A stretch of DNA of 7,826 nucleotides. Source: Proteobacteria bacterium UBA4656. Its GTDB lineage: Bacteria > Pseudomonadota > Gammaproteobacteria > Xanthomonadales > Ahniellaceae. The stretch lies in contig DHLY01000130.1 in the NCBI GenBank assembly GCA_002405525.1, positions 16,199 to 24,024 on the forward strand, read 5' to 3'. Positions 1 through 6,960 of the stretch are shown in pieces. A program made the position numbers and the translations under genes. The stretch's first letter is position 1, and every line of letters begins with the position of its first letter. The notes beneath the pieces are model-generated. The model searched no databases, was not told the DNA's origin, and worked only from the letters and a program-made list of their open reading frames with translations.

Positions 1-489
1 GTGGTCGCGATCTTCGCCTGTCTCGCGCTGGCGGGTTGTTCCCGCGGCGCCGAGGACTTGCAGGCGCAGATCGACGAGATCAGGAACATGCGTGGCGCGC
101 CGCTCGAGCCATTGCCGGTCATGAAGACCTTCGAGGTCTTCGAGTACCAGTCGGAAAACCTTCGCGACCCGTTTTCCGCGGCCGTGGAGCAGGCGGCGCA
201 GCCGGTCGGGCCGCGCCCCGACATGAACCGGCCGCGCGAGGCCCTCGAGGCCTTTCCCCTGGATTCGCTGGAAATGGTCGGCACGCTCGGATTGACGACC
301 GATGTCACCGGCCTGGTGAAGGACCCGGACGGTGTGATCCACCGGGTGCGGCCCGACAACTACATCGGTCAGGGCTTCGGCCGCATCACCAGTATCTACG
401 AGGACAGGATCGAGCTCGTCGAGCTGATCCCGAATGGCGTCGGCGGGTGGATCGAGCGACCTGCCTCGATCGCGCTCGGCGAGCAATAA
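1..489 (+). CDS. pilP: Type IV pilus assembly lipoprotein PilP (5' end probably cut by the window)
   Basis: PilP is a periplasmic lipoprotein of the type IV pilus machine. It joins the inner-membrane PilM-PilN-PilO subcomplex to the PilQ secretin. Seen here: a short hydrophobic segment ends in the lipobox LAGC (lipidated Cys at residue 13 counted from base 1). A low-complexity linker follows, with a LRDPF motif at about residues 54-58. A compact beta domain runs from about residue 92 to the end (VGTL, VKDPDGVIHRV, IGQGFGRI, ELVELIPNGVGGWIERP), which is the family's typical C-terminal pattern. The 12 residues before the lipid Cys are short for a signal peptide and carry no basic n-region, so the GTG at base 1 is probably internal and the real start upstream. 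The stop TAA lies 19 bases before pilQ, the classic pilP-pilQ order. Identity is very likely; only the start is uncertain. Confidence 0.93.
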   Translation: MVAIFACLALAGCSRGAEDLQAQIDEIRNMRGAPLEPLPVMKTFEVFEYQSENLRDPFSAAVEQAAQPVGPRPDMNRPREALEAFPLDSLEMVGTLGLTTDVTGLVKDPDGVIHRVRPDNYIGQGFGRITSIYEDRIELVELIPNGVGGWIERPASIALGEQ

Positions 490-508
490 CCCACTGGGGG
501 ATCAGAGC

Positions 509-2767
509 ATGAGCACCATCATCGCGAACCAGCCCCGACGGTTCGATCCCGCCGGCGAACGAGCCGCGCGAGCCTTGTTCCGCTTGCTGGCGGCGGCCGT
601 CGCCGCCGTGCCGGGCGCGGCGCTGGCGCAGAACGTACTCGAATCGGTGTCGTTCAGTCCCGGCCCAGGCGGTCAGGTCGACATCGTGATGGCGCTGGCG
701 CAGCCGCCGGCCGACCCGAAGCTGTTCACCACCGAAGCGCCGCCGCGCATCGCGATCGATTTCGACAATACCCGCAACGGCCTTGCCGAGCGCCGGATCG
801 CGGTCGGCGTCGGTGCTGCCAGCGCGATTTCCGCGATCGAGGCCGCGGGCCGGACCCGGCTGGTCGTCGAATTGCTGCGTCCGACCGCTTACAGCACCCG
901 CCTCGACGGCAATCGGCTGGTGCTGTCGGTCGGCAGCGGCGACAGCGCCGCTGCGGCCGCAATCACATCCGGCAACGAGCCCGGCCGGGCGGCTGGTGGA
1001 CGACCCGAGGTGTCCAACGTCGATTTCCGTCGCGGAAGGAACGGCGAAGGGCGCGTGGTGGTGACCTTCAGCGGCGACGGAGTCGCTGCGGATCTCAGCC
1101 GCCAGGGAAACCGGGTCGTGGTCGCCCTGCGCGGCGTCGCCCTGCCGGCGGCCATGGCGCAGCGCCTCGATGTGACCGATTTCGCCACGCCAGTGGAGTT
1201 CGTCGAGACCCGGGCCACCGCCGACGGTGTGCGGATGGAGGTTCGTGCCAGCGGCGATTTCGAGCAGCTTGCCTACCAAACCGGTCTCGAATATGTCGTC
1301 GAGATCGCACCGGCGCGCGTGATGACGGAGGCCGAGCGTCGGCAGAAGGAGTCCGAATACGTCGGAGAGCGGGTCACCTTCAACTTCCAGGACATCCCGG
1401 TCCGATCGGTCCTGCAGCTGATCGCAGACGTCTCGCAACTCAACGTGGTGGTGGCCGACACCGTCAGTGGCAACGTGACCCTGCGCCTCGACAACGTTCC
1501 CTGGGACCAGGCACTCGAGATCATCCTGCAGGCGAAGGGGCTCGACAAGCGGCGTCGGGGCAACGTGATCTGGGTGGCGCCGACCGCCGAGATCGCCGCC
1601 CGCGAGCAGGCGCTGGAGGACGCGCGGATCGCGCTCGAGGATCGCGCGCCGCTGGTGTCCGAATACGTCGCGATCAACTACGCCAGCGCAAAGGACATCG
1701 CCGAACTGCTCACCAGCGAGTCGCTGCGCGCTGCGGGGCAGGGCGGCGCCGGCGGCCAGGCCAACGCCGCGACCCAGCGCAGCACCGGATTCCTTTCGTC
1801 GCGCGGCAGCGTGAGCTTCGACGAGCGCACCAACACCCTGCTGGTCAACGACACGGCCGAGAAGATCGCGGAGGTTCGCGACCTCGTCGCGCTGCTCGAC
1901 CGCCCGGTCGACCAGGTGCTCATCGAGTCGCGCATCGTGATCGCCGACGAGTCGTTCGGCCGCGAACTCGGCGCGCGCTTCGGCCTCAGCGGCGCCTACG
2001 AGGACCGCGAGGGCAACATCATCACCACCGGCGGCACCGCGAGGGCGACCGACAACATGGTGAACGAGGCGCTCGCGAACCGATTGAGGGGGCGCACCAG
2101 TGGCCTTCCGGTCGGCGCGCCCGGACCGCAGGGCGGCGGTGTTGTGGTGCCTGGACTCGACCAGCGCCTGAACGTCAACCTGCCCGTAGCCAGTGCAGCC
2201 GGCAACTTCGCGCTGGCTGTCCTGGGGCAGGACTATCTGCTCGATCTGGAACTGTCGGCGCTCAGCGAAGAGGGCAAGGGCGAGGTCATTTCCGCGCCGC
2301 GTGTGATCACCGCCAACCAGCGCGAGGCCGTCATCCGCCAGGGCGACGAGGTCGGGTACGTCACGATCGCGCCAGGTCAAGGCAATACGGTGCCGATCCC
2401 GAACGTGCAGTTCAAGGACGTGCTGCTGGAGCTCAAGGTGGTCCCCACCATCACCCGCGACCAGCGCGTGTTCCTGGCGATGAACGTCAAGAAGGACGAG
2501 GTTTCCGGATTTATCGACACCTCGATCGGACAGGTGCCGCAGATCAACAAGCGCGAGATCAACACCGCGGTGCTGGTCGAGAACGGCCAGACCGTGGTGC
2601 TGGGCGGCGTCTACGAGTTCCGCAGCCGCAAGGACCTGAGCAAGGTGCCGTTTCTCGGTGACCTGCCGGCAGTGGGCAACCTGTTCCGCAATACCAGCGC
2701 GTCGTCCGACAAGGCGGAGCTGCTGATCTTCGTGACCCCGAAAATCCTCGAGCAGGGCGTCCGCTAG
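509..2767 (+). CDS. pilQ: Type IV pilus secretin PilQ
   Basis: PilQ forms the multimeric outer-membrane pore through which the type IV pilus passes. The 752-residue product is of normal family length. In order: a signal peptide with a long basic n-region and a hydrophobic stretch at about 23-40, cleaved after ALA at 40; a first AMIN (peptidoglycan-binding) domain at about 43-145; a second AMIN-like domain at about 168-269; a secretin/TonB short N-terminal domain at 291-340 (starts FNFQDIPVRSVLQLI); an N1 domain at about 382-466 with a Gly/Ala/Gln-rich insert; and the secretin barrel domain from about 467. The barrel domain carries GKGEVISAPRV, LVENGQTVVLGGVY, VPFLGDLP (713-720) and the terminal LLIFVTPKIL. 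A Gly/Pro-rich loop lies at about 497-566. The ATG at 509 is preferred over an upstream in-frame start at 434 inside pilP, because a GGGGG Shine-Dalgarno stretch (496-500) precedes it and it gives a clean signal peptide. It is likely co-transcribed with pilP. Confidence 0.97.
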   Translation: MSTIIANQPRRFDPAGERAARALFRLLAAAVAAVPGAALAQNVLESVSFSPGPGGQVDIVMALAQPPADPKLFTTEAPPRIAIDFDNTRNGLAERRIAVGVGAASAISAIEAAGRTRLVVELLRPTAYSTRLDGNRLVLSVGSGDSAAAAAITSGNEPGRAAGGRPEVSNVDFRRGRNGEGRVVVTFSGDGVAADLSRQGNRVVVALRGVALPAAMAQRLDVTDFATPVEFVETRATADGVRMEVRASGDFEQLAYQTGLEYVVEIAPARVMTEAERRQKESEYVGERVTFNFQDIPVRSVLQLIADVSQLNVVVADTVSGNVTLRLDNVPWDQALEIILQAKGLDKRRRGNVIWVAPTAEIAAREQALEDARIALEDRAPLVSEYVAINYASAKDIAELLTSESLRAAGQGGAGGQANAATQRSTGFLSSRGSVSFDERTNTLLVNDTAEKIAEVRDLVALLDRPVDQVLIESRIVIADESFGRELGARFGLSGAYEDREGNIITTGGTARATDNMVNEALANRLRGRTSGLPVGAPGPQGGGVVVPGLDQRLNVNLPVASAAGNFALAVLGQDYLLDLELSALSEEGKGEVISAPRVITANQREAVIRQGDEVGYVTIAPGQGNTVPIPNVQFKDVLLELKVVPTITRDQRVFLAMNVKKDEVSGFIDTSIGQVPQINKREINTAVLVENGQTVVLGGVYEFRSRKDLSKVPFLGDLPAVGNLFRNTSASSDKAELLIFVTPKILEQGVR

Positions 2768-2803
2768 GACGCGCGCCCATCGGCGGGAACCCCATCTTGA
2801 ATC

Positions 2804-2807
2804 GGAG
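2804..2807 (+). promoter_or_regulatory. Ribosome binding site that fixes the start of the Ig-like lipoprotein gene
   Basis: GGAG lies seven bases before the ATG at 2815. It decides for that ATG over the in-frame TTG at 2797, which would add six residues in front of an already complete lipoprotein signal peptide. Confidence 0.7.
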
Positions 2808-2814
2808 AAACCCC

Positions 2815-5475
2815 ATGAGATTCCTGACCCAGGCCCTGTTCGCCACGGCCGCCAGTCTCGCGCTGGGCGCCTGTGGCGGGGGCGGTGGCGGCGGCAATGA
2901 CTCGGCGTTCCAGCCGCAGGGCATTACCGTCAGCGTCAGTCCCGCCAGCAGCTCCAGCACGCCGTCGTCGCTGGTCGGTGTGACCGTGCGCGTCACCGGC
3001 GAGCGCGGCGCTCCCCTGCCCGACGGCACCACCGTGCGCCTGCAGGTCTCGCCGACCGGCGTGGGCCTGCTGTCGAGCTCGCAGACCGTGACGCCGCCCA
3101 ACGCCGGCGGAGCGACCGCACTGGCCGAGAGCGTGACCGCACCGCTGACCGGCGGGCTGGTCAACTTCCGCCTCCACACCCGGGCTGTCGGCACGGCGAC
3201 CCTCACCGCCTCCGTGACCGACCCGAACGCGCCGGCGCGCGTGGTCACCGGGACAGCATCGGTGTCGGTCGCACCCGGCGCGCCCAACGATCCGCGGATC
3301 AGCCTCCAGCTGGCCGGCAGCAGCACCCTGCCGGTCAACCGGCTCTCGCCGCCAATCAACTACAACTCGCCTTACTTCACGCCAGTCACGGTGACCTGGC
3401 GCAACCTCGATGGCACCCTGGTCACGCCGCGCGACGATGAAGACTTCGTCGGCGTTTCAATCTCGCCGACCGAGACCGCATTCTTCACCTTCCTCGACGA
3501 CCCCGCGACCACGGACATCAACGAGAACCTCGTCGCTCTCGGCCAGGGCCCGGCGAACGTGGTGGCCGGCCGTTCGTTCCTGCGCGTGTTCTCCTCCCGC
3601 ATCCCGGGCACCGCGACCCTCACCGTGAGCGCGGTCGACCAGATCACCGGCGAGACCGTGTCTGCGACCCAGACCTTCGTGGTCAGCAACGGCACCCCGG
3701 CGCTGCCCGGCGCGATCGTTTTCGACACCAACGAGTCCCCGGTCTACATCCAGGGCGTCAATGCGCCGTCGACCAAACCGATCCAGGTCCTGCTGTTCGA
3801 CGGCGGCGGTGCGCTGGTGCCGAACGCGCCCTCCGGCGTCAACAACCTGCGCGTCGAGTTGCAGTCGTCCCTCAACGGCGGCGAGCGACTGAACGGGGTG
3901 AGTGCGGCGGGGATCCCGGTCAACGGCAGCACGATCAGCATCCGCAGCAACAACGGCGAGGCGGGGCTGTCGCTGCAGGCGGGCACGGTCGCGGGCTCGG
4001 TGAGCCTGCGCGCGACCGCCGACCGGGCGGACAACAACGTGGACAACGGCATCACCGATGCGGTTACTTCGACGCGCCAGATCGTGATCTCCGACGGTCG
4101 GATCTTCGACATCCAGATCCAGACCGCCGAATTGAGCGGCGTCAGCGACCAGGTCGCCGGCCCGCCGCCCGGCACCACGAGCCCCGACGCCACCTACCAG
4201 TTGCTGGTGACCGCGCTCGCCACCGACCGCACGGGCAATCCGGTGCCGGGCGGCGCGCAGATCCGCTTCGGCCTCGTCGACGAGCCGCAGCAGAACGGCA
4301 CGTTCACCATCGCGGGCGGCGATGGCAACCCGCTTGAGAATGGTTCCACCTTCACCGCCGGCCAGGGCAACTTCCTCGCCGCCGGGCCGGGCGACACCCT
4401 GCTGGTGCTGGGCGAACAGATCGCCAACAGCCGCGACCTGGAGTCGGCGCGTACGGTGGCGTCGGTGCAAGGACCGACGCAACTCACGGTCACCGCCCCC
4501 TTCAATCCGAACGATGTTTCGGGGACCTCGGTGGACGGTGGTCCGATCTTCCCCTACGTAATCGGCCGCGCCGCCGATGCCAACGTGCTGGCCTCGGGCA
4601 ACACCGGTTTCGGAAGCTTGCCTGGCGTTGCCGCCAGCGTGGTGACGTTCCCGGCGCGCCGCCTGGGCAAGGCGGTCTACCTGTGGGTCCAGGGCAACGG
4701 CAGCATCGTGCCCGGCACCACCCGCGCGCGGATCGTGAGCGACGTCGAGACCTTCCGCCTGCCGGGTGCCGGACCAGCGGTGGTTACCGCCCGCCCTGCG
4801 TCGGTACTGGCGAACCGCGCAACCACGGTCACCACCTGCGTCAACGATGCGGCCGGCAACCCGGTGCCAGGGGTGGCGATCGGTTTTGCCTTCGAGCCCC
4901 CCGCGACCGGCTCCGTCAACGGAGTTTCCGGATCCGGATTGACCTTGCCGACCGGGGCCAACGGCTGCACCACGAGCAACGTGCTCGGCAACCTCGCACC
5001 GGGGTCCAGCGGGGACGGCAAGCTGGTGTTCAACGTCGGCGACAGCGAATTCGAGGTCGCCGTGGTTCGTGCCGGCACCAATGCGATCACGATCGGGCCC
5101 AGCCCGCTGGCGGCCTTCGCCACGCTGCCCAACCAGCCGTTGAGCGCAGCGATCGTGGCCTGCATCGTCGATGGCGCCGGCCCGGTCCCCGGGGTCGTCA
5201 TCGGCGGCTCCTGCCCCTTGCCGACGCCCGCAGCACCGGCGGTTCTACCGCCGACGCTCAGCGTGGCCTTGCCGCAGACCACCGGCACCGACGGCTGCGC
5301 GGTGATCCCGGTGAGTTACTCGAACATGATCGTGCAGGATGGAGCCAACGTCGTGATCCGCTCCTCCACCTGCACCTTCACCTCGACCGCCAATGTCGGC
5401 GGTAGCGTGCAGATCGTCGGGACCCGCCGGTGCGGCGACGGGCTGTTGCCGGCCGTGGTCGGCTGCCCGCCCTGA
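2815..5475 (+). CDS. Large Ig-like-domain surface or periplasmic lipoprotein, unknown function, downstream of pilQ
   Basis: This 886-residue protein begins with a lipoprotein signal peptide: Arg2, a hydrophobic core, and lipobox LGAC with Cys20. Seven glycines follow, a flexible linker. The residue after Cys is Gly, not Asp, so outer-membrane sorting is expected. The rest is beta-rich, Thr/Val/Gly/Pro-rich sequence resembling bacterial Ig-like (Big_1/invasin-type) domains. Approximate units are 37-153, 158-293, 295-423, 425-500, 653-760 and 765-870. Big_1-like turns of the type D-x-x-G-N-P-V-P-G recur at 471-479 and after Cys675. The stretch at about 500-650 is less clear and contains a GDTLLVLGEQ segment. 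Apart from Cys20, all eight cysteines fall in the last quarter (675, 718, 783, 800, 828, 853, 873, 884), suggesting disulfides. The gene starts 47 bases after pilQ and is probably in the same transcript. A role as an adhesin, a pilus-pore accessory or a cell-surface stalk is conceivable. I do not recognise a named family member, and no catalytic motif is visible. Confidence 0.85.
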   Translation: MRFLTQALFATAASLALGACGGGGGGGNDSAFQPQGITVSVSPASSSSTPSSLVGVTVRVTGERGAPLPDGTTVRLQVSPTGVGLLSSSQTVTPPNAGGATALAESVTAPLTGGLVNFRLHTRAVGTATLTASVTDPNAPARVVTGTASVSVAPGAPNDPRISLQLAGSSTLPVNRLSPPINYNSPYFTPVTVTWRNLDGTLVTPRDDEDFVGVSISPTETAFFTFLDDPATTDINENLVALGQGPANVVAGRSFLRVFSSRIPGTATLTVSAVDQITGETVSATQTFVVSNGTPALPGAIVFDTNESPVYIQGVNAPSTKPIQVLLFDGGGALVPNAPSGVNNLRVELQSSLNGGERLNGVSAAGIPVNGSTISIRSNNGEAGLSLQAGTVAGSVSLRATADRADNNVDNGITDAVTSTRQIVISDGRIFDIQIQTAELSGVSDQVAGPPPGTTSPDATYQLLVTALATDRTGNPVPGGAQIRFGLVDEPQQNGTFTIAGGDGNPLENGSTFTAGQGNFLAAGPGDTLLVLGEQIANSRDLESARTVASVQGPTQLTVTAPFNPNDVSGTSVDGGPIFPYVIGRAADANVLASGNTGFGSLPGVAASVVTFPARRLGKAVYLWVQGNGSIVPGTTRARIVSDVETFRLPGAGPAVVTARPASVLANRATTVTTCVNDAAGNPVPGVAIGFAFEPPATGSVNGVSGSGLTLPTGANGCTTSNVLGNLAPGSSGDGKLVFNVGDSEFEVAVVRAGTNAITIGPSPLAAFATLPNQPLSAAIVACIVDGAGPVPGVVIGGSCPLPTPAAPAVLPPTLSVALPQTTGTDGCAVIPVSYSNMIVQDGANVVIRSSTCTFTSTANVGGSVQIVGTRRCGDGLLPAVVGCPP

Positions 5476-5500
5476 CCGAGCGGTTTTTCCCCGCAGTGAC

Positions 5501-5528
5501 CGGAGGGCCGCCGCGAGGCGGCCCTCTG
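5501..5528 (+). terminator. GC-rich hairpin, probable transcription terminator after the pil/Ig-like lipoprotein operon
   Basis: A perfect 10-bp stem (5503-5512 with 5517-5526) closes on the GNRA tetraloop GCGA. It extends outward by a G-T wobble (5502/5527) and a C-G pair (5501/5528). It begins 25 bases after the lipoprotein stop codon. No T-run follows on the + strand, so it is not a textbook intrinsic terminator. A T5 run (5484-5488) sits upstream, just after the stop codon, behind a weaker imperfect stem (5456-5462 with 5472-5478). The hairpin could instead protect the mRNA 3' end. The rest of 5476-5704 shows no gene or other site that I can support. Confidence 0.5.
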
Positions 5529-5687
5529 CGCTTCGGAGCCGGCGCGCGTTGCAACCCCGGTGCGCCGCCGCCGGGCCGGACAAACAGGCCGATATCCGGA
5601 CGTGGCGCGACCGCACGCTCCAGCGTGGCACCGCACCCGGCTTCGCAGGGAGCTCCTCCGTCGGCCTGCTTCCATCCCCCGCACCGC

Positions 5688-5696
5688 AAGAGGAAG
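5688..5696 (+). promoter_or_regulatory. Ribosome binding site supporting a GTG start at 5705
   Basis: AAGAGGAAG is purine-rich and contains AGGA ten bases before the GTG at 5705. That GTG lies directly before the first conserved residues of the cyclic-nucleotide-binding domain (IELPAATIL). The open frame itself extends further upstream into the lipoprotein gene, where its sequence looks non-coding. Confidence 0.45.
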
Positions 5697-5704
5697 CACC
5701 GACG

Positions 5705-6958
5705 GTGTCATCCCGGATCGAGCTGCCGGCGGCTACGATCCTGTGCCGCGAGGGCGACCCGCGGGGTTCAGCGTTCCGCGTCGAACGCGGGAAGATCGAA
5801 CCGATCAGCGGTTCCGACGCCGCCGCGATCGCGCTCGGGCGCCTCGGTCTTGGCGACCCTCTGGGTGAGATGCCGGTGATGGACGGTGAGCTACGCACCG
5901 CCACGGCGCGAGCGATCACCGGCTGCGTCCTGACTCCGCTCGCGCGCGGGCAGTTGAGCGAGCGGATCGAAGCCGCGGCCCCCGTCGTGCGTGCGATGCT
6001 GCGCGGCCAGCTGCAGCGGAACCGGTCTGCGCTCCAACGCCCGCGGGGACTCCCGGGGCGAGCATCGAACGGGGCGGCCGATCGCGGACTGACGCGGCGG
6101 GGCGCGGATGATGCGGTGGCCACGAACCGGCTGGAGTCACGCCTGCGCACAGCGCTCGACCGCGGTGCGCTCGCCGTGCCCTGCCAGCCGGTGCTGGAAA
6201 TCGCGACCGCTAACATCGCGGAAGCCCAGGCTCTCGTCCGCTGGAGCAAGCCGGACTTCGCCCCGCTCGTCCCCGGGGCGTTCATCCTCATCGCAGAGGA
6301 CACCTCGCCGATCGTGCCGGTCGCGCGCCACGCGTTCGCGTAGGCCTGCGCGACCCTCGCGTGCCCGCAGGCACGGGGCGTCAAACCCTTGCCGTTGGTC
6401 GCGATCAACGTGCCGGCGCGGCAACTCGCCGGTGCCGACGTGCTGAGCGCCCTGCGGGAGGTCGCCGGGGCAGCCGGCGTCGCGCCGCCGGCAATCGGCA
6501 TCGAGATCACCAAGCGTCTTGCCCTCGACGTGGATGCTGCCGCGGCACTCATCGCACACGCGCACGCCGCCGGTCTGCGCGTCGCATTGGACGGCTTCGG
6601 CGGCGGCTTCCCGAACCTCGGACATCTGCGCCAGCTGACCATCGCTACCCTCAAGCTCGATCGTGTACTCGCCGGCCAGCTGCTGTGCGCTCCGCCCTGC
6701 CACGCCATCGTGCAGGCGGCATACGGCATGGCCGCCGCGCTGGGCGCTGATCTCACGGCCGAGGGCGTCGAGACGAAGCCGCAGCTGGATGCGCTGCGCG
6801 CCACCGGCTGCCGCTGTGCGCAGGGCTGGCCGGTCGGTCGACCCGCCAGCGCCGAGCCGGTCGCCGGCATGTGCCGAGCCGCGCGGCTTGCCGCTGCAGC
6901 GCGTCGCGCGCGACAATCGCCTGCCGCGCGCCCGCCGTACCGTCACCCGGATTCCGCC
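5705..6958 (+). pseudogene. Cyclic-nucleotide-binding (Crp-like) + EAL domain protein, interrupted by an in-frame TAG
   Basis: From GTG 5705 the frame encodes a Crp-type cyclic-nucleotide-binding domain at about residues 5-105. It has LPAATIL-REGDP and a phosphate-binding cassette, GEMPVMDGELRTATARA, at 54-70 with Glu55, Arg64 and Thr65. A short linker (106-142) and an EAL domain from 143 follow (LRTALDRGALAVPCQPV). TAG at 6341-6343 (codon 213) interrupts it. The same frame then continues with recognisable EAL sequence: INVPARQL (Asn235), IEITK (Glu267), LDGFG (Asp296), LKLD (Lys317), AEGVET (Glu353) and AQGW (Gln373). The domain ends near residue 390 (about 6880). The catalytic EAL motif reads QAL (Gln175), the usual DDFG reads DGFG, and ITE reads ITK, so phosphodiesterase activity is doubtful even without the stop. 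By family alignment the TAG replaces the Gln of the usual W-V-L-E-Q-A-C segment, consistent with CAG to TAG. No stop closes the frame before tkt; it stays open to 7405. I set the end just before tkt by inference. A sequencing error at 6341 is possible. Confidence 0.75.
6888..6917 (+). promoter_or_regulatory. Candidate sigma70-type promoter for tkt
   Basis: TTGCCG (6888-6893) and GACAAT (6912-6917) are separated by 18 bases, and each matches the -35 and -10 consensus at four of six positions. The pair ends 43 bases before the tkt ATG, just after the EAL domain-coding sequence ends. The AT-richer GACAAT stands out from its GC-rich surroundings. It is a pattern match only. Confidence 0.3.
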
Positions 6959-6960
6959 CG

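Noticed and set aside
386..2380. Long antisense open frame (664 codons) across pilQ
   Set aside because: It mirrors pilQ codons in GC-rich DNA, its translation is Arg/Asp/His-rich low-complexity sequence with no domain, and pilQ on the + strand is unmistakable.
3457..4482. Antisense open frame (341 codons) across the Ig-like lipoprotein gene
   Set aside because: Arg/Ala/Asp/Val-rich shadow of the + strand gene with no recognisable motif or ribosome binding site.
5562..5608. Nested inverted repeats (GCGCC/GGCGC outside, CCGGA/TCCGG inside) that might be a regulatory RNA fold
   Set aside because: Stems are only five pairs with long loops in very GC-rich DNA, which is expected by chance.
5393..5704. 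Upstream extension of the cNMP-EAL frame into the lipoprotein gene
   Set aside because: The extension is Arg/Ala/Pro-rich, overlaps the lipoprotein C-terminus in another frame and crosses the hairpin at 5501-5528. GTG 5705 with an AGGA site is a better start.
5245..6870. Antisense open frame (541 codons) spanning the lipoprotein end and the cNMP-EAL region
   Set aside because: Its translation is Arg/Ser/Ala/Pro-rich without domains, whereas the + strand carries recognisable cNMP and EAL motifs. GC-rich codon bias explains the openness.
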